The notes under the pieces: model-generated
Seen by the model: only the letters and a program-made list of their open reading frames with translations
Databases searched by the model: none
What the model was told of the DNA's origin: nothing
In this document: in pieces, positions 21,060 to 30,654 of the stretch
Layout: each line of letters begins with the position of its first letter
Numbering within the stretch: position 1 is the first letter of the stretch
Assembly: GCF_024124665.1 (NCBI RefSeq)
Contig: NZ_JAMXSB010000008.1
Coordinates: 186,001 to 250,000 of the forward strand
Reading direction: 5' to 3'
Source of the DNA: Pleionea sp. CnH1-48
GTDB lineage: Bacteria > Pseudomonadota > Gammaproteobacteria > Enterobacterales > Kangiellaceae
DNA length: 64,000 bases
Program-made: the position numbers and the translations under genes

Positions 21060-22295
21060 CTATTTTATACCACCAACTCGGTCAAAATTCACACCAGTTG
21101 GGATATAACTCCAGGGTTTGCCTTTGTCTTCGAAGCCAAATTCCAGATGCAACCAGATGGCTTCGGCCTTACCAACCATTCGTTGCTCAGGTACAAATCC
21201 CCAAAAACGCGAGTCTAAACTTTGATTACGATTGTCACCCAATACAAAATAACTGCCTTCAGGTACTTCAACACCCCGCTTCCAGTCTTCTATGAAGGTG
21301 TTGAATCTGGCAAAAAATATGCGTTTATCAATTTTTTGTCCAGCCAGCTGGAGTTTTTTGAACTCGGCGTGAGCACGAGGGCTGTACTGTGGTCTGCCAC
21401 TCTTAAATTCTGATTTGATCATAATTTCGTGCTCAACACCGTCGAGGTTTTCTTTATAAACATCAATGCCATTAAAGCCTTTAGCCGCAACAAGAGAATG
21501 CTCGATCTTGTTTTTAACTCCGCACTTTAGCTGTTGAGGGGTATATTCTTCAGGGCCATTGCATTTTGGCTTAACCCAAAGTTGCTGATAAGGATCCAGA
21601 TATACAACGTCTCCAGGTAATGCAATCAAACGCTTGATGTAATCTTTGGTTGGCTCATGAGGCGCGCGAAAAACCACAACATCACCTCGCTTAGGCTGCT
21701 CACCTTCGGTAATACGCGTCTTAGTGACGGGTAAACGCAATCCATAAGCATGCTTGTTAACCAAAATAAAATCGTGAACCCACAGAGTTGGTTCCATAGA
21801 ACTAGAAGGGATTTTAAAAGGCTCATAGAAAAACGAACGTAAAACGACGATAACTAATAGCAACGGAAAGAAAGACCAACCATAATCAGCCCACCACGGA
21901 TCTTTTTCGACCGCTTCAACTTCTTTGTCATGAGGATTACTGTTGCGTTTATATAAATCAGCCAGTTGTTGTTTTTTCTTTTTGGCTAGCCAGGTTTTCT
22001 CAACAATGGCTATTAATGCGCTCAAAAACAGAGCCGTAACCAGAATCAGTTCAAAGTTTGGCAACATCAGCCAAACAACGCCAACGGCACAACTCAAAAC
22101 AAAAATAGTATCGCTAAACTCAACCCATTCAGGCTTTTTCAAAACGCTTTCGATGCGCTCAAAATCGACATTTTTATTCTTCTGTCTTAAATCATCAGCA
22201 GCCTGTGCACGTTTTTTTGCCCAGTTCCATTTGTCCATCGCACTGATAATCGCTGATGACACTAATGCCACCATCAAAATCATTTCAAAACTCAT
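21060..22295 (-). CDS. lepB: Signal peptidase I with duplicated N-terminal membrane unit
   Basis: Removes signal peptides from secreted proteins at the outer face of the inner membrane. 411 aa from ATG 22295 (GGGAC upstream); a TTG four codons earlier is less likely. This is about 90 residues longer than E. coli LepB. The catalytic Ser166 is in IPSSSMEPTL and Lys221 in DYIKRLIALPGD. The extra length is a tandem copy of the N-terminal unit: residues about 5-76 and 83-154 align without gaps at an offset of 78. Each copy has a membrane helix, a DK/EK.....AKK basic loop, a KKPEW/EKDPWW turn and a second helix. Four membrane segments are thus predicted, not two. Confidence 0.95.
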   Translation of the reverse strand: MSFEMILMVALVSSAIISAMDKWNWAKKRAQAADDLRQKNKNVDFERIESVLKKPEWVEFSDTIFVLSCAVGVVWLMLPNFELILVTALFLSALIAIVEKTWLAKKKKQQLADLYKRNSNPHDKEVEAVEKDPWWADYGWSFFPLLLVIVVLRSFFYEPFKIPSSSMEPTLWVHDFILVNKHAYGLRLPVTKTRITEGEQPKRGDVVVFRAPHEPTKDYIKRLIALPGDVVYLDPYQQLWVKPKCNGPEEYTPQQLKCGVKNKIEHSLVAAKGFNGIDVYKENLDGVEHEIMIKSEFKSGRPQYSPRAHAEFKKLQLAGQKIDKRIFFARFNTFIEDWKRGVEVPEGSYFVLGDNRNQSLDSRFWGFVPEQRMVGKAEAIWLHLEFGFEDKGKPWSYIPTGVNFDRVGGIK

Positions 22296-22365
22296 ATATT
22301 GTCCCAAACTATTCGTACTTTGAATGATGGTTCCGCAGCAATTTCTACGGCCACTCTTTTTTCAG

Positions 22366-22390
22366 ACATGCTGGCTCTCCGCCAGCATGT
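22366..22390 (-). repeat. 10-bp perfect hairpin between lepA and lepB
   Basis: ACATGCTGGC and GCCAGCATGT form a perfect 10-bp stem with a 5-base loop, starting 4 bases after the lepA stop. No T-run follows on the minus strand, so it is not an intrinsic terminator. It could be an RNase processing or mRNA-stabilising site. Confidence 0.65.
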
Positions 22391-22393
22391 TAC

Positions 22394-24199
22394 TTATTTA
22401 TCGCTACCGATTTGCAATACTGCCAGGAACGCATCTTGTGGAATCTCCACTTTACCTACCTGTTTCATGCGTTTTTTACCTGCTTTTTGTTTCTCTAGCA
22501 GCTTGCGCTTACGACTCACGTCGCCACCGTAACATTTTGCCGTTACGTTCTTACGTAATGCTTTCACGGTTGAACGAGCAACGATGTGATTACCAATGGC
22601 AGCTTGAATAGCCACCTCAAACATCTGACGAGGAATTAGCTCACGCATTTTCTCGACCAGTTCGCGACCACGATAGAATGCCTGATCTTTATGAACAATA
22701 ATGGCTAACGCATCGACTTTTTCACCATTAATTAGAATATCCAGCTTAACCAGATCCGCTTGCTGGAAACGAACAAAGTTATAGTCTAATGACGCGTAAC
22801 CACGGCTCACCGACTTCAAACGGTCAAAGAAGTCGAGAACCACTTCGTTCATGGGCAGCTCATAGCTCAGTGAAACCTGATTACCCACGTAATTCATATT
22901 CTTTTGCACGCCGCGCTTTTCGACGCACAAAGTAATCACATTGCCCAGATATTCTTTTGGTAACAGCATGCTGGCTTCAACAATAGGCTCACGCATTTCA
23001 CTGATGGCGCCGGGATCGGGCAATTTAGAAGGATTATCGACATACAGCGTTTCGCCTTTTGAGTCGATCACTTCAAAAATTACCGTTGGTGCAGTAGTGA
23101 TAAGATCGAGATTGTATTCTCGCTCCAGTCGCTCCTGAATGATTTCCATGTGCAGCATACCCAAGAAGCCACAACGGAAACCAAAACCTAACGCTTGCGA
23201 ATTTTCTGGCTCATAAAACAGCGAAGCATCATTCAAGCTTAACTTTCCTAGCGCATCACGAAAGGCTTCGTAATCGTCCGAGGCAACAGGAAAAAGTCCA
23301 GCATAAACCTGTGGCTTCACTTTCTGAAATCCTGGCAATGCCTCATCAGCAGGTGCTTTAGCCGTAGTCAAAGTATCCCCTACTGGCGCTCCCTGGATGT
23401 CTTTAATCCCAGCGATAACAAAGCCTACTTCACCCGCTTTAAGCTCTTTTAAATCTTTACGTTTTGGTGTGAAGATACCAACATGGTCAACAACGTGAGC
23501 TTTACCCGTCGACATAACGAGCATTTTGTCACCGGGAGACAAACGACCTTCCATAACTCTGACCAAAGAAACAACACCCAGATAATTATCAAACCAGGAG
23601 TCTACAATCAGCGCTTTTAGCGGCTTATCAGGATCACCTTCGGCTGGTGGAACATCGGCAACGATGGTTTCTAATACGTCTTCAATACCGAGTCCAGTTT
23701 TAGCAGAGCAGGTCACCGCTTCGGTTGCTTCAATACCAATAATGTCTTCGATTTCCTGGCTTACCGTGTCAGGATCAGCTTGTGGCAAATCAATCTTATT
23801 AAGAATTGGAATCACTTCCAGCTCTTGCTCTATCGCCGTATAACAGTTAGCCACGGTCTGTGCCTCAACACCCTGAGCGGCATCCACCACCAGCAAAGCG
23901 CCTTCACAGGCCGCTAAAGAACGCGATACCTCATAAGAAAAATCCACGTGTCCGGGCGTATCAATGAAATTCAACTGATAGGTGTTGCCGTCTTTCGCTT
24001 TGTAATCGAGGGTAACACTCTGGGCTTTGATGGTAATCCCACGCTCTCGCTCCAAGTCCATAGAATCAAGGACTTGCGCTTCCATCTCGCGGTCACTTAG
24101 ACCGCCACAATGTTGAATAAGACGATCAGACAAGGTCGATTTGCCGTGATCGATGTGGGCAATGATTGAAAAGTTACGGATGAACTGCGTATATGACAT
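22394..24199 (-). CDS. lepA: Elongation factor 4 (LepA)
   Basis: Ribosome-associated GTPase of the EF-G family, 601 aa, full length. The G domain has AHIDHGKST, the switch region [18 protein letters not shown] and [10 protein letters not shown]. The C-terminal LepA-specific domain is seen in the Lys/Arg-rich end ([24 protein letters not shown] is its hallmark region, about residues 555-578). It precedes lepB as in most proteobacteria. Confidence 0.98.
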   Translation of the reverse strand: MSYTQFIRNFSIIAHIDHGKSTLSDRLIQHCGGLSDREMEAQVLDSMDLERERGITIKAQSVTLDYKAKDGNTYQLNFIDTPGHVDFSYEVSRSLAACEGALLVVDAAQGVEAQTVANCYTAIEQELEVIPILNKIDLPQADPDTVSQEIEDIIGIEATEAVTCSAKTGLGIEDVLETIVADVPPAEGDPDKPLKALIVDSWFDNYLGVVSLVRVMEGRLSPGDKMLVMSTGKAHVVDHVGIFTPKRKDLKELKAGEVGFVIAGIKDIQGAPVGDTLTTAKAPADEALPGFQKVKPQVYAGLFPVASDDYEAFRDALGKLSLNDASLFYEPENSQALGFGFRCGFLGMLHMEIIQERLEREYNLDLITTAPTVIFEVIDSKGETLYVDNPSKLPDPGAISEMREPIVEASMLLPKEYLGNVITLCVEKRGVQKNMNYVGNQVSLSYELPMNEVVLDFFDRLKSVSRGYASLDYNFVRFQQADLVKLDILINGEKVDALAIIVHKDQAFYRGRELVEKMRELIPRQMFEVAIQAAIGNHIVARSTVKALRKNVTAKCYGGDVSRKRKLLEKQKAGKKRMKQVGKVEIPQDAFLAVLQIGSDK

Positions 24200-24410
24200 A
24201 AACTCTGGCCAATGAACTCAACGTAAAGGGCATCACTAAAAATAGTCACTTTGCGAAATCAACACCAAAAAACCTTTTAACCTGTTGATTTTAAAGCCTA
24301 AAACAACCAACTTCCTAAACTAGGATAAAAAGATGGACGCCAAAAGACTATTTTTAGAGATGCCAACTCATTAATTCTGTACAAAGGGCGCAGATCTTAC
24401 ACTATTTTTG

Positions 24411-24442
24411 AACTAAAGAGCAGTGGCTAATCGCCACCGCTC
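24411..24442 (-). terminator. Weak intrinsic terminator after mucD
   Basis: On the minus strand, a 10-bp stem with one G-T pair and a 5-base loop is followed by TTTAGTT. It starts 13 bases after the mucD stop codon. The poor T-run suggests partial read-through into lepA. Confidence 0.5.
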
Positions 24443-24454
24443 CACAGAAAGTGT

Positions 24455-25780
24455 CTATTTGAGACTGATTGCTAAATATTGCGTCTGACCGCGACGGAAA
24501 ACCAGTAACGCCAGGTCTCCATCGTCCTTTTTGGCTTCTACCAGCTTTTCGAAATGCTCGACGGATTTCACCACTTCACTACCCACTCGTAAAATCACGT
24601 CGCCTTTCTCAATACCTCCTCGATTTGCCGGGCCTGAGTAGACTTCTTGAACAAATACACCGCTGTCTAACTGAGCAGCTTCTCGGTAACGGTCTGGAAT
24701 TTCACGCACCGCCAGCCCTAGTAAACCGCCTTGCGAGGAATCACGACCACTACTGGATACCGCACGCTGCTCGCGTTCGCCCAACACGACTTCGATGGTT
24801 TTCTTTTTCTTACCACGAATGATCTTTACATCAATCTCTTTACCCGGTTCAAGCAAACCAATCAAGTAGGGTAAATCCCCTGCCTGTGTTACTTCTTTGC
24901 CATTAATGTGAGTCACAACATCCGAAGGCTCAAGACCAGCTTTATCTGCAGGAGAGCCTGCCGCCACACTCTTAAGAATGGCTCCAGTCACCTTACTCAA
25001 ACCAAAGTTTCGTGCCAGATCATGATCCAAATCTTGATATTCAACACCCAAGTATCCGCGCTTGATATGTCCGTATTCTTTGAGTTGGCCAGCAATATGA
25101 ACACCTAAATTAATTGGAATAGCAAAAGCTAAACCAATATTTCCAGAGCCACGAGCGCTCTTAATACGTGAATTAATTCCAATCACTTCGCCATCAACAT
25201 TAAACAAGGGGCCACCAGAGTTACCAAAGTTGATAGCTGCATCAGTCTGTAAAAATGGAACATACTGCTCAGCGCCTGGTAAGCTACGATTCTTGGCACT
25301 TACAATGCCCGCTGTAATGGTTTTTTCCAGACCCAAAGGCGCTCCAAAGGCAACTACCCAGGCCCCCACTTTTACTTCATCGATGTCCGCAACCTTTACT
25401 TCTTTTAATTTGGGAGCATCAATTTTTAACAACGCCAGATCGGTACCTATATCAGCACCAACGACTTCGGCATCGTACTCTTTTCCGTTACCTAATTTCA
25501 CTCGGATAAAAGTCGCCTGCTTATCGCCCTGACGACCATAATAGGTTTGATACACCACATGACGATTCGTCAAAATATAACCATCATCATCAATGACAAA
25601 ACCTGAGCCAAAAGACGTTCCAGAATCCTGGTACTCGCTATCAAAACGCGCAGTAATCACCACGACAGAATCTTTTACGTCTTCAACCATTTCAGTAAAG
25701 TCGGGGTAGCTGGCCGCACGCCCGATACAGCTCCACATAATTAAAATCAAAACGGCAGAAAATGACCTTAATTGTTTCAC
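24455..25780 (-). CDS. mucD: Periplasmic serine protease Do/MucD (DegP family)
   Basis: Periplasmic trypsin-like protease and chaperone of the envelope-stress response, 441 aa. The start is GTG 25780, because AAGGAGA lies 7 bases upstream and a clean signal peptide follows (hydrophobic stretch, cleavage near GRA-ASYP); the TTG 11 codons earlier would overlap that site. The catalytic triad is His74 (TNRHVV), Asp114 (GTDLALLKI) and Ser188 (NFGNSGGPLF). Two PDZ domains follow, at about 240-340 and 355-440. It lies downstream of rpoE-rseA-rseC, the Pseudomonas mucD position. Confidence 0.94.
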   Translation of the reverse strand: MKQLRSFSAVLILIMWSCIGRAASYPDFTEMVEDVKDSVVVITARFDSEYQDSGTSFGSGFVIDDDGYILTNRHVVYQTYYGRQGDKQATFIRVKLGNGKEYDAEVVGADIGTDLALLKIDAPKLKEVKVADIDEVKVGAWVVAFGAPLGLEKTITAGIVSAKNRSLPGAEQYVPFLQTDAAINFGNSGGPLFNVDGEVIGINSRIKSARGSGNIGLAFAIPINLGVHIAGQLKEYGHIKRGYLGVEYQDLDHDLARNFGLSKVTGAILKSVAAGSPADKAGLEPSDVVTHINGKEVTQAGDLPYLIGLLEPGKEIDVKIIRGKKKKTIEVVLGEREQRAVSSSGRDSSQGGLLGLAVREIPDRYREAAQLDSGVFVQEVYSGPANRGGIEKGDVILRVGSEVVKSVEHFEKLVEAKKDDGDLALLVFRRGQTQYLAISLK

Positions 25781-26000
25781 TAATCTTCTCCTTTGAAGTT
25801 TGTATGTATTCAACCCAAAAGCCTGAGTATTAAGCGTAATATACCCAAAGCCCTATGAAGGCATCGGGTATTAACTCAGCAATATTGGATCGATGTTCAA
25901 TATTTTCAACAAATATGACAAGCGCTCATACAAAAAGTGTCATGTAGTTTGTAACACAATATTAGGAAGGAAACTCAAATGACAATAGCGCTCTGACAAT

Positions 26001-26450
26001 TTAACTATTCGAGATATTCAGGGAGGATTTACTCAACATAGCAATACGCGTAATGGCTTGTCGCTCAAGCAAAGAACTGAGCCAACGAGCACAACCGAAC
26101 CCAAGCATCATTCCCAGAATCGAACTTAGAATAATCCAACCTTCCTTGATCACGAGTAAGTCGCCAACCAATGCTGTTGCAAATAAAAACAGTAATGGTA
26201 ATAAATACAGCACGAATGAGCCTAACAACAACCCTTTTTCGGGAATACTCACCAACACCTGTTCACCAACTTTGGCATTCAGAGTGTTAGGAATACGGGT
26301 ATAAAAAGCTCGACGGCCTAATATTTGACTCAGCAAACCAGTGCCACAAGTTTGGTTCACATCGCATGAAGCACACCCTGACTTGGCCACAGATTCTAAC
26401 CAGGCAAAATCGCCATCAACAGCGACTACTTTGGCGCTTTCTTTTAGCAT
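26001..26450 (-). CDS. rseC: RseC/MucC family positive regulator of sigma-E
   Basis: Inner-membrane protein of 149 aa with two membrane helices at about residues 72-92 and 97-118 (LLGSFVLYLLPLLFLFATAL and the following hydrophobic stretch). The N-terminal domain has the family's cysteine cluster (GCASCDVNQTCG). The Rnf/SoxR-reducing RseC family is associated with redox or envelope stress. It follows rseA after 93 bases; the rseB gene normally found between them is absent. Confidence 0.9.
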   Translation of the reverse strand: MLKESAKVVAVDGDFAWLESVAKSGCASCDVNQTCGTGLLSQILGRRAFYTRIPNTLNAKVGEQVLVSIPEKGLLLGSFVLYLLPLLFLFATALVGDLLVIKEGWIILSSILGMMLGFGCARWLSSLLERQAITRIAMLSKSSLNISNS

Positions 26451-26543
26451 GATTCCAAATATTGCAGATAAGAGTAACTGCTATTATGGACAAGATAGGA
26501 AGGGAAATAAAGAGATGGCCTGAGCCATCTCTTTGGATAGGAA

Positions 26544-27185
26544 TTACTGCTCTAACACTTTACTGTTTTCTTTGCGCGCCTGAATGCGGGCTTCTTCGTT
26601 ACGACGCTCAAGCTCAGCCATCAACTGACGAAACTGGCGTGGTGACATGCGGTAGGTACGAGCCTGCTCGCCACTCACCATACGAACACGAGGTAATTGG
26701 CTGCCTTGATTGTTATGGGCTGACTGTTGAGCAAATTGAGCAAATAACCCTTCGATGCGCTCTAACTGAGCCTGCTCTTCGGGGGTTACATGGTATTCGG
26801 CTAACAGACTGCCTTGCTCGCTAGCGGCCGTATCAGCAATCTGAGTCGAACCAGTATCACCAGTCGGCAACCATTGCACGCTGACTAACGCCACTGCAGC
26901 AACGGATGCAGCTAAAGCCCACCCAGTAACAGCCTGACGAATGCCACTGCGTCTTACGGGTGCCAAAATAGCTGGCTCATCAGCAATAGCAGCAGCGACT
27001 TTGTCACTAAAATCCGGTTGCCATTCTGATGCGACTTCATCATTAATGACGGCGCGCATCAAATGATACGATTCCCAGGACTTCGCAGCTTCAGGATCTT
27101 TTAACAACTGTTTAAGCGTTTGCTCATCCAGATTGTCTTCATCAACCCATGAAGAAATGTTCTGATTAACTTCTTGTTGACTCAT
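26544..27185 (-). CDS. rseA: Anti-sigma-E factor RseA/MucA
   Basis: Single-pass inner-membrane anti-sigma factor that holds RpoE inactive until cleaved. 213 aa from ATG 27185 (GAGAG close upstream); a TTG 21 codons earlier is weaker. The cytoplasmic sigma-binding domain has the family pattern LKDPEAAKSWESYHLMRAVI. One membrane segment (about residues 86-105, ALAASVAAVALVSVQWL) and a periplasmic domain rich in Gln and Arg follow. It lies 192 bases after rpoE, a wider gap than usual. Confidence 0.92.
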   Translation of the reverse strand: MSQQEVNQNISSWVDEDNLDEQTLKQLLKDPEAAKSWESYHLMRAVINDEVASEWQPDFSDKVAAAIADEPAILAPVRRSGIRQAVTGWALAASVAAVALVSVQWLPTGDTGSTQIADTAASEQGSLLAEYHVTPEEQAQLERIEGLFAQFAQQSAHNNQGSQLPRVRMVSGEQARTYRMSPRQFRQLMAELERRNEEARIQARKENSKVLEQ

Positions 27186-27377
27186 TCTCTCAACCAACCC
27201 CGTTGGATAATTATTATCGTTTATAGCTTTAGACTCTTCGTGCTGCAAGTTAGGTCACATACCGAAAGTAACTACTTACCAATCCTATAGAGACTAAAGT
27301 TAAATACATCCAGAGAAAGTAACTCGCACATTAAATGAGCTATCGCTAGATGTAAAGAATTACCTGCCATCGTTCGA

Positions 27378-27947
27378 CTACAAAAGTTCCTGAATGTTCC
27401 GCTCGATTGCTTCACGAGCCCGAAATATTCTTGAACGAACGGTCCCAACGGGACAATCCATTACTTCTGCTATCTCTTCGTAGCTTAACCCTTCCATCTC
27501 TCGCAAAGTGATGGCCGAGCGTAAATCTTCCGGCAGCTCTTCAATCGTCTTGAAGACACGCTGCTTTAATTCGTCTCTCAAGAGCATACGCTCTGGAGAG
27601 CCAACTTCTTTTAATGAATCAACACCGCTGAACTGTTCTGCCTCTGTGGCATCAATGTCAGAATCCGGTGGTCGTCGCCCCTGGGCCACTAAATGGTTCT
27701 TGGCGGTATTCACCGCAATACGGTAGAGCCAGGTATAAAACGCACTGTCTCCACGAAAATTAGCCAGCGCCCGATAAGCCTTTATAAAAGACTCCTGTGC
27801 AACATCGGCAACCTCGGCGGGCTCTTTAACCAATCGGCTAATCAAACTAAATACTTTATGCTGATATTTCTTTACCAGCAAATCAAATGCTTTTTTATCG
27901 CCGCGCTGGACGCGCTCAACTAACAGTTGATCATTCCCGGCACTCAT
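27378..27947 (-). CDS. rpoE: RNA polymerase sigma factor RpoE (AlgU)
   Basis: ECF sigma factor for envelope stress, 189 aa. Region 2 has AEVADVAQESFIKAYRAL and FRGDSAFYTWLYRIAVNTAKN. Region 4 has LPEDLRSAITLREMEGLSYEEIA and CPVGTVRSRIFRAR. ATG 27947 is preceded by AAGGAGG. A sigma-E-type promoter lies about 50 bases upstream, so autoregulation is likely. Divergent from nadB as in E. coli. Confidence 0.98.
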   Translation of the reverse strand: MSAGNDQLLVERVQRGDKKAFDLLVKKYQHKVFSLISRLVKEPAEVADVAQESFIKAYRALANFRGDSAFYTWLYRIAVNTAKNHLVAQGRRPPDSDIDATEAEQFSGVDSLKEVGSPERMLLRDELKQRVFKTIEELPEDLRSAITLREMEGLSYEEIAEVMDCPVGTVRSRIFRAREAIERNIQELL

Positions 27948-27993
27948 ACAACCTCCTTCAGAGTGTCAGGTTGTGTTTCTTCTTGTGTCATTC

Positions 27994-28020
27994 TAAGACC
28001 TCATGCCAAGCAATAAGTTC
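27994..28020 (-). promoter_or_regulatory. Sigma-E autoregulatory promoter of rpoE
   Basis: On the minus strand, GAACTT-N16-TCTTA matches the RpoE consensus (GAACTT, 16-base spacer, TCTGA) at all but one base, 47 bases before the rpoE start. Confidence 0.8.
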
Positions 28021-28180
28021 GCCGACATTTCTTTATTTTTTACATATTTGTTAATATGTGTTGGTCAAACATTAGAATTTCAAGCAAAATCCGCAACAAC
28101 TGACGGGATAAATATCGAAGTTGGTCAAAAATCAGCTAACTCGGTGTTATATTTAAACAAACTGACCTAATGATGGTTCA

Positions 28181-29776
28181 ATGAGTAATCACCAACACGA
28201 CGTACTAATTATTGGCAGCGGAGCCGCAGGACTCACTGCAGCATTGCATCTTAGTCAATATGGCAAGGTAGCTGTACTTTCTAAAGCAGCATTGACCGAA
28301 GGCTCAACCTTTTATGCTCAAGGAGGCATTGCAGCCGTCCTCGACAATGATGACAGTGTTGAGTCTCACGTACAGGATACTTTAGTCGCTGGAGCTGGTT
28401 TGTGCGATGAAGAAGCCGTGCACTTTACAGTTGAAAACAGCCGTAAAGCCATCGAGTGGCTGATCGAGCAAGGAGTCGCTTTTAGTACACGAGAAAACTC
28501 CGCAGGCGAGCAAGAATATCATCTGACTCGTGAAGGCGGTCATAGTCGTCGTCGTATTATTCACTCTGCCGATGCAACCGGAAAAGCTGTTGCTACCACC
28601 CTTGTCGGAGCCGTTAAGAAACAACAAAATATCCAGTGGTACGAAGGTTATAACGCTGTTGATTTGATCACATCTTCGCCATCATCAAGCGGTGGAAAAC
28701 GCTGTATTGGTGCCTACGCGCTCAATCTGACAAGCAACGAAGTCGAAGTTTTTAGAGCGCGCTTTGTTATTTTAGCAACCGGTGGAGCCAGTAAAGTTTA
28801 TCTCTACACCAGTAATCCTGACGTCGCCTCAGGCGATGGTGTTGCTATGGCCTGGCGTGCAGGTTGTAGCGTAGCTAATTTAGAGTTTAATCAGTTCCAC
28901 CCTACCTGCCTGTTTGATCCACTGGCCCGCTCTTTCTTAATATCTGAAGCATTACGTGGCGAAGGCGCTTTTCTTAAACGCGCAGACGGTACGCGATTTA
29001 TGCCAGAGTATGATGAACGAGCAGAACTGGCACCACGAGATATTGTCGCCCGAGCCATTGATCACGAGATGAAAAAGCGCGGGCAGGAACATGTTTTGCT
29101 GGATATCAGCCATAAAGGCAAAACCTTTATCCAGCAGCATTTTCCGACCATACATCAACGCTGTCTGGAGCTAGGGCTGGATATCACAGAACAGGCCATT
29201 CCCGTTGTTCCAGCTGCCCATTACACATGCGGTGGCGTTCGCGTTGATTTAAATAGCAAAACCGATGTCGACGGTCTCTATGCGGTAGGTGAAGTTGCCT
29301 GCACAGGTTTGCATGGTGCCAACCGCATGGCCAGTAACTCTCTTTTAGAATGTCTTGTCTATGGTTACTCAGCAGCAAAGGACATCATTAATCACTGGGA
29401 CACCCCGACATTAACGACCGAAGTACCACAGTGGGATGATAGCCGAGTCAGCAACTCTGACGAGCAAATTGTAATTACTCATAACTGGCACGAACTGCGC
29501 CAGGTGATGTGGAATTATGTAGGCATTGTTCGCAGTGACAAACGTTTGCAGCGGGCGCAAAGTCGCGTGAACTTACTCAAACAAGAAATTCATGAGTACT
29601 ATGCAAACTTTAAAGTAGACAATGATCTACTGGAGCTAAGAAATCTGGTATTAGTCGCAGACCTTATGATCAAAAGTGCGCAAATGCGTAAAGAAAGCCG
29701 CGGCCTGCATTATACACTCGACTATCCTGAGCTATTGCCCGAGGCAAAAGACTCAGTATTGACACCTCAACCGTAA
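28181..29776 (+). CDS. nadB: L-aspartate oxidase NadB
   Basis: FAD enzyme oxidising aspartate to iminoaspartate, the first step of quinolinate and NAD synthesis, 531 aa. The FAD-binding [11 protein letters not shown] lies at the N-terminus, followed by the [12 protein letters not shown] flavin segment, HPTCL, the active-site region [11 protein letters not shown] and ARAID. The C-terminal [20 protein letters not shown] motif is intact. Divergent from rpoE. Its last 10 bases overlap the end of the convergent ygfX. Confidence 0.97.
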   Translation: MSNHQHDVLIIGSGAAGLTAALHLSQYGKVAVLSKAALTEGSTFYAQGGIAAVLDNDDSVESHVQDTLVAGAGLCDEEAVHFTVENSRKAIEWLIEQGVAFSTRENSAGEQEYHLTREGGHSRRRIIHSADATGKAVATTLVGAVKKQQNIQWYEGYNAVDLITSSPSSSGGKRCIGAYALNLTSNEVEVFRARFVILATGGASKVYLYTSNPDVASGDGVAMAWRAGCSVANLEFNQFHPTCLFDPLARSFLISEALRGEGAFLKRADGTRFMPEYDERAELAPRDIVARAIDHEMKKRGQEHVLLDISHKGKTFIQQHFPTIHQRCLELGLDITEQAIPVVPAAHYTCGGVRVDLNSKTDVDGLYAVGEVACTGLHGANRMASNSLLECLVYGYSAAKDIINHWDTPTLTTEVPQWDDSRVSNSDEQIVITHNWHELRQVMWNYVGIVRSDKRLQRAQSRVNLLKQEIHEYYANFKVDNDLLELRNLVLVADLMIKSAQMRKESRGLHYTLDYPELLPEAKDSVLTPQP

Positions 29777-30210
29777 GTATGGTCGCCAGCGTAGGTTTGA
29801 CTGCGCTGATGACTATGCAAACAACGACTAAGCTCACGAAAACGTTGCTCACCGAGCTCATCAATAGCCCAAATCATCGTTCGCACCGAACTCTCATTGT
29901 TCTTTTTTGTTCGCATGATAATGATTTGAGGCAGTAATAGCGTCGGTGTCATCACTTCGAGCTCTTGCTGTCCATGCTCATCTAGCCAATACCATCGATG
30001 ATTCAAATACAATAACTGATGGGTGACTCCAGATAACGCCACCCAGTAGTGATAAACGGCCAGACACCAAATTGCCGTCGATATTAACAACAGCCCAGCC
30101 AACATCGCTCCTACTTCTAACAACGCCATTTGCAGCATAAAAACACCTAACTGTGCTAAGCCGCAGTAAACAACAAACAAAAGCGAAGGAGTCAGCTTAA
30201 ATGACTGCAT
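29767..30210 (-). CDS. ygfX: YgfX/CptA family inner-membrane protein
   Basis: 147 aa with two membrane helices (about residues 10-32 and 33-55) and a cytoplasmic tail with the family's [11 protein letters not shown] and RELSRCL segments. In E. coli YgfX pairs with YgfY/SdhE and has been described as a toxin acting on cell-shape proteins. The neighbour here is SdhE, in the same order and strand, 18 bases upstream. Divergence in this family is high, so the call leans partly on context. Confidence 0.8.
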   Translation of the reverse strand: MQSFKLTPSLLFVVYCGLAQLGVFMLQMALLEVGAMLAGLLLISTAIWCLAVYHYWVALSGVTHQLLYLNHRWYWLDEHGQQELEVMTPTLLLPQIIIMRTKKNNESSVRTMIWAIDELGEQRFRELSRCLHSHQRSQTYAGDHTYG

Positions 30211-30228
30211 TATCTTAGGCCCGTTGCC

Positions 30229-30483
30229 TCAGGGTTTAATGCGCTCGTTGATATAACGAATCATTGCCGCCAAGGCTTCATCCTCTGGCTGGCCATGTCC
30301 CATCAACCAATTGAACAAATCGGGATCGGCCTCTTCTAGCAAACGCACAAAAGTGGCTTTTAATTCGTCATCCATCGACGAAAAATAACGCTCAAAAAAA
30401 GGAATCAAAATCACATCTAATTCCAACATGCCACGACGACATGTCCAACGAATACGTTTTTCGTTAAATCTCTGCTCTGTCAT
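30229..30483 (-). CDS. sdhE: FAD assembly factor SdhE
   Basis: Small protein of 84 aa that promotes covalent flavin attachment to succinate dehydrogenase SdhA. The key RGxxE motif is seen in RRGMLELD, together with FFERYF and LLEEADPDLFNWLMG. It forms an operon with ygfX and is divergent from ygfZ, the conserved gammaproteobacterial arrangement. Confidence 0.95.
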   Translation of the reverse strand: MTEQRFNEKRIRWTCRRGMLELDVILIPFFERYFSSMDDELKATFVRLLEEADPDLFNWLMGHGQPEDEALAAMIRYINERIKP

Positions 30484-30654
30484 ATCTTACAACTCAAAAC
30501 ACTGCTCCCAATTAGCAGCAGCGACATAAATGCTCACAAGCGACTTTAGATAGCGCATAAATTAAAGTAAGCTTCCACGTTAAGCAAGCTATCTATTTAC
30601 AGTACTGGCAAATCAACAGATTGACGGTGCAAATAAGTCACAAAGGTATACATT

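Noticed and set aside
25881-25904. Imperfect inverted repeat AATATTGGA / TTCAATATT before mucD
   Set aside because: AT-rich and one mismatch; no promoter could be placed with confidence next to it.
27264-27324. Direct repeat GAAAGTAACT (27264-27273 and 27315-27324) between rpoE and rseA
   Set aside because: Ten bases twice in AT-rich DNA can arise by chance, and no promoter element is aligned with it.
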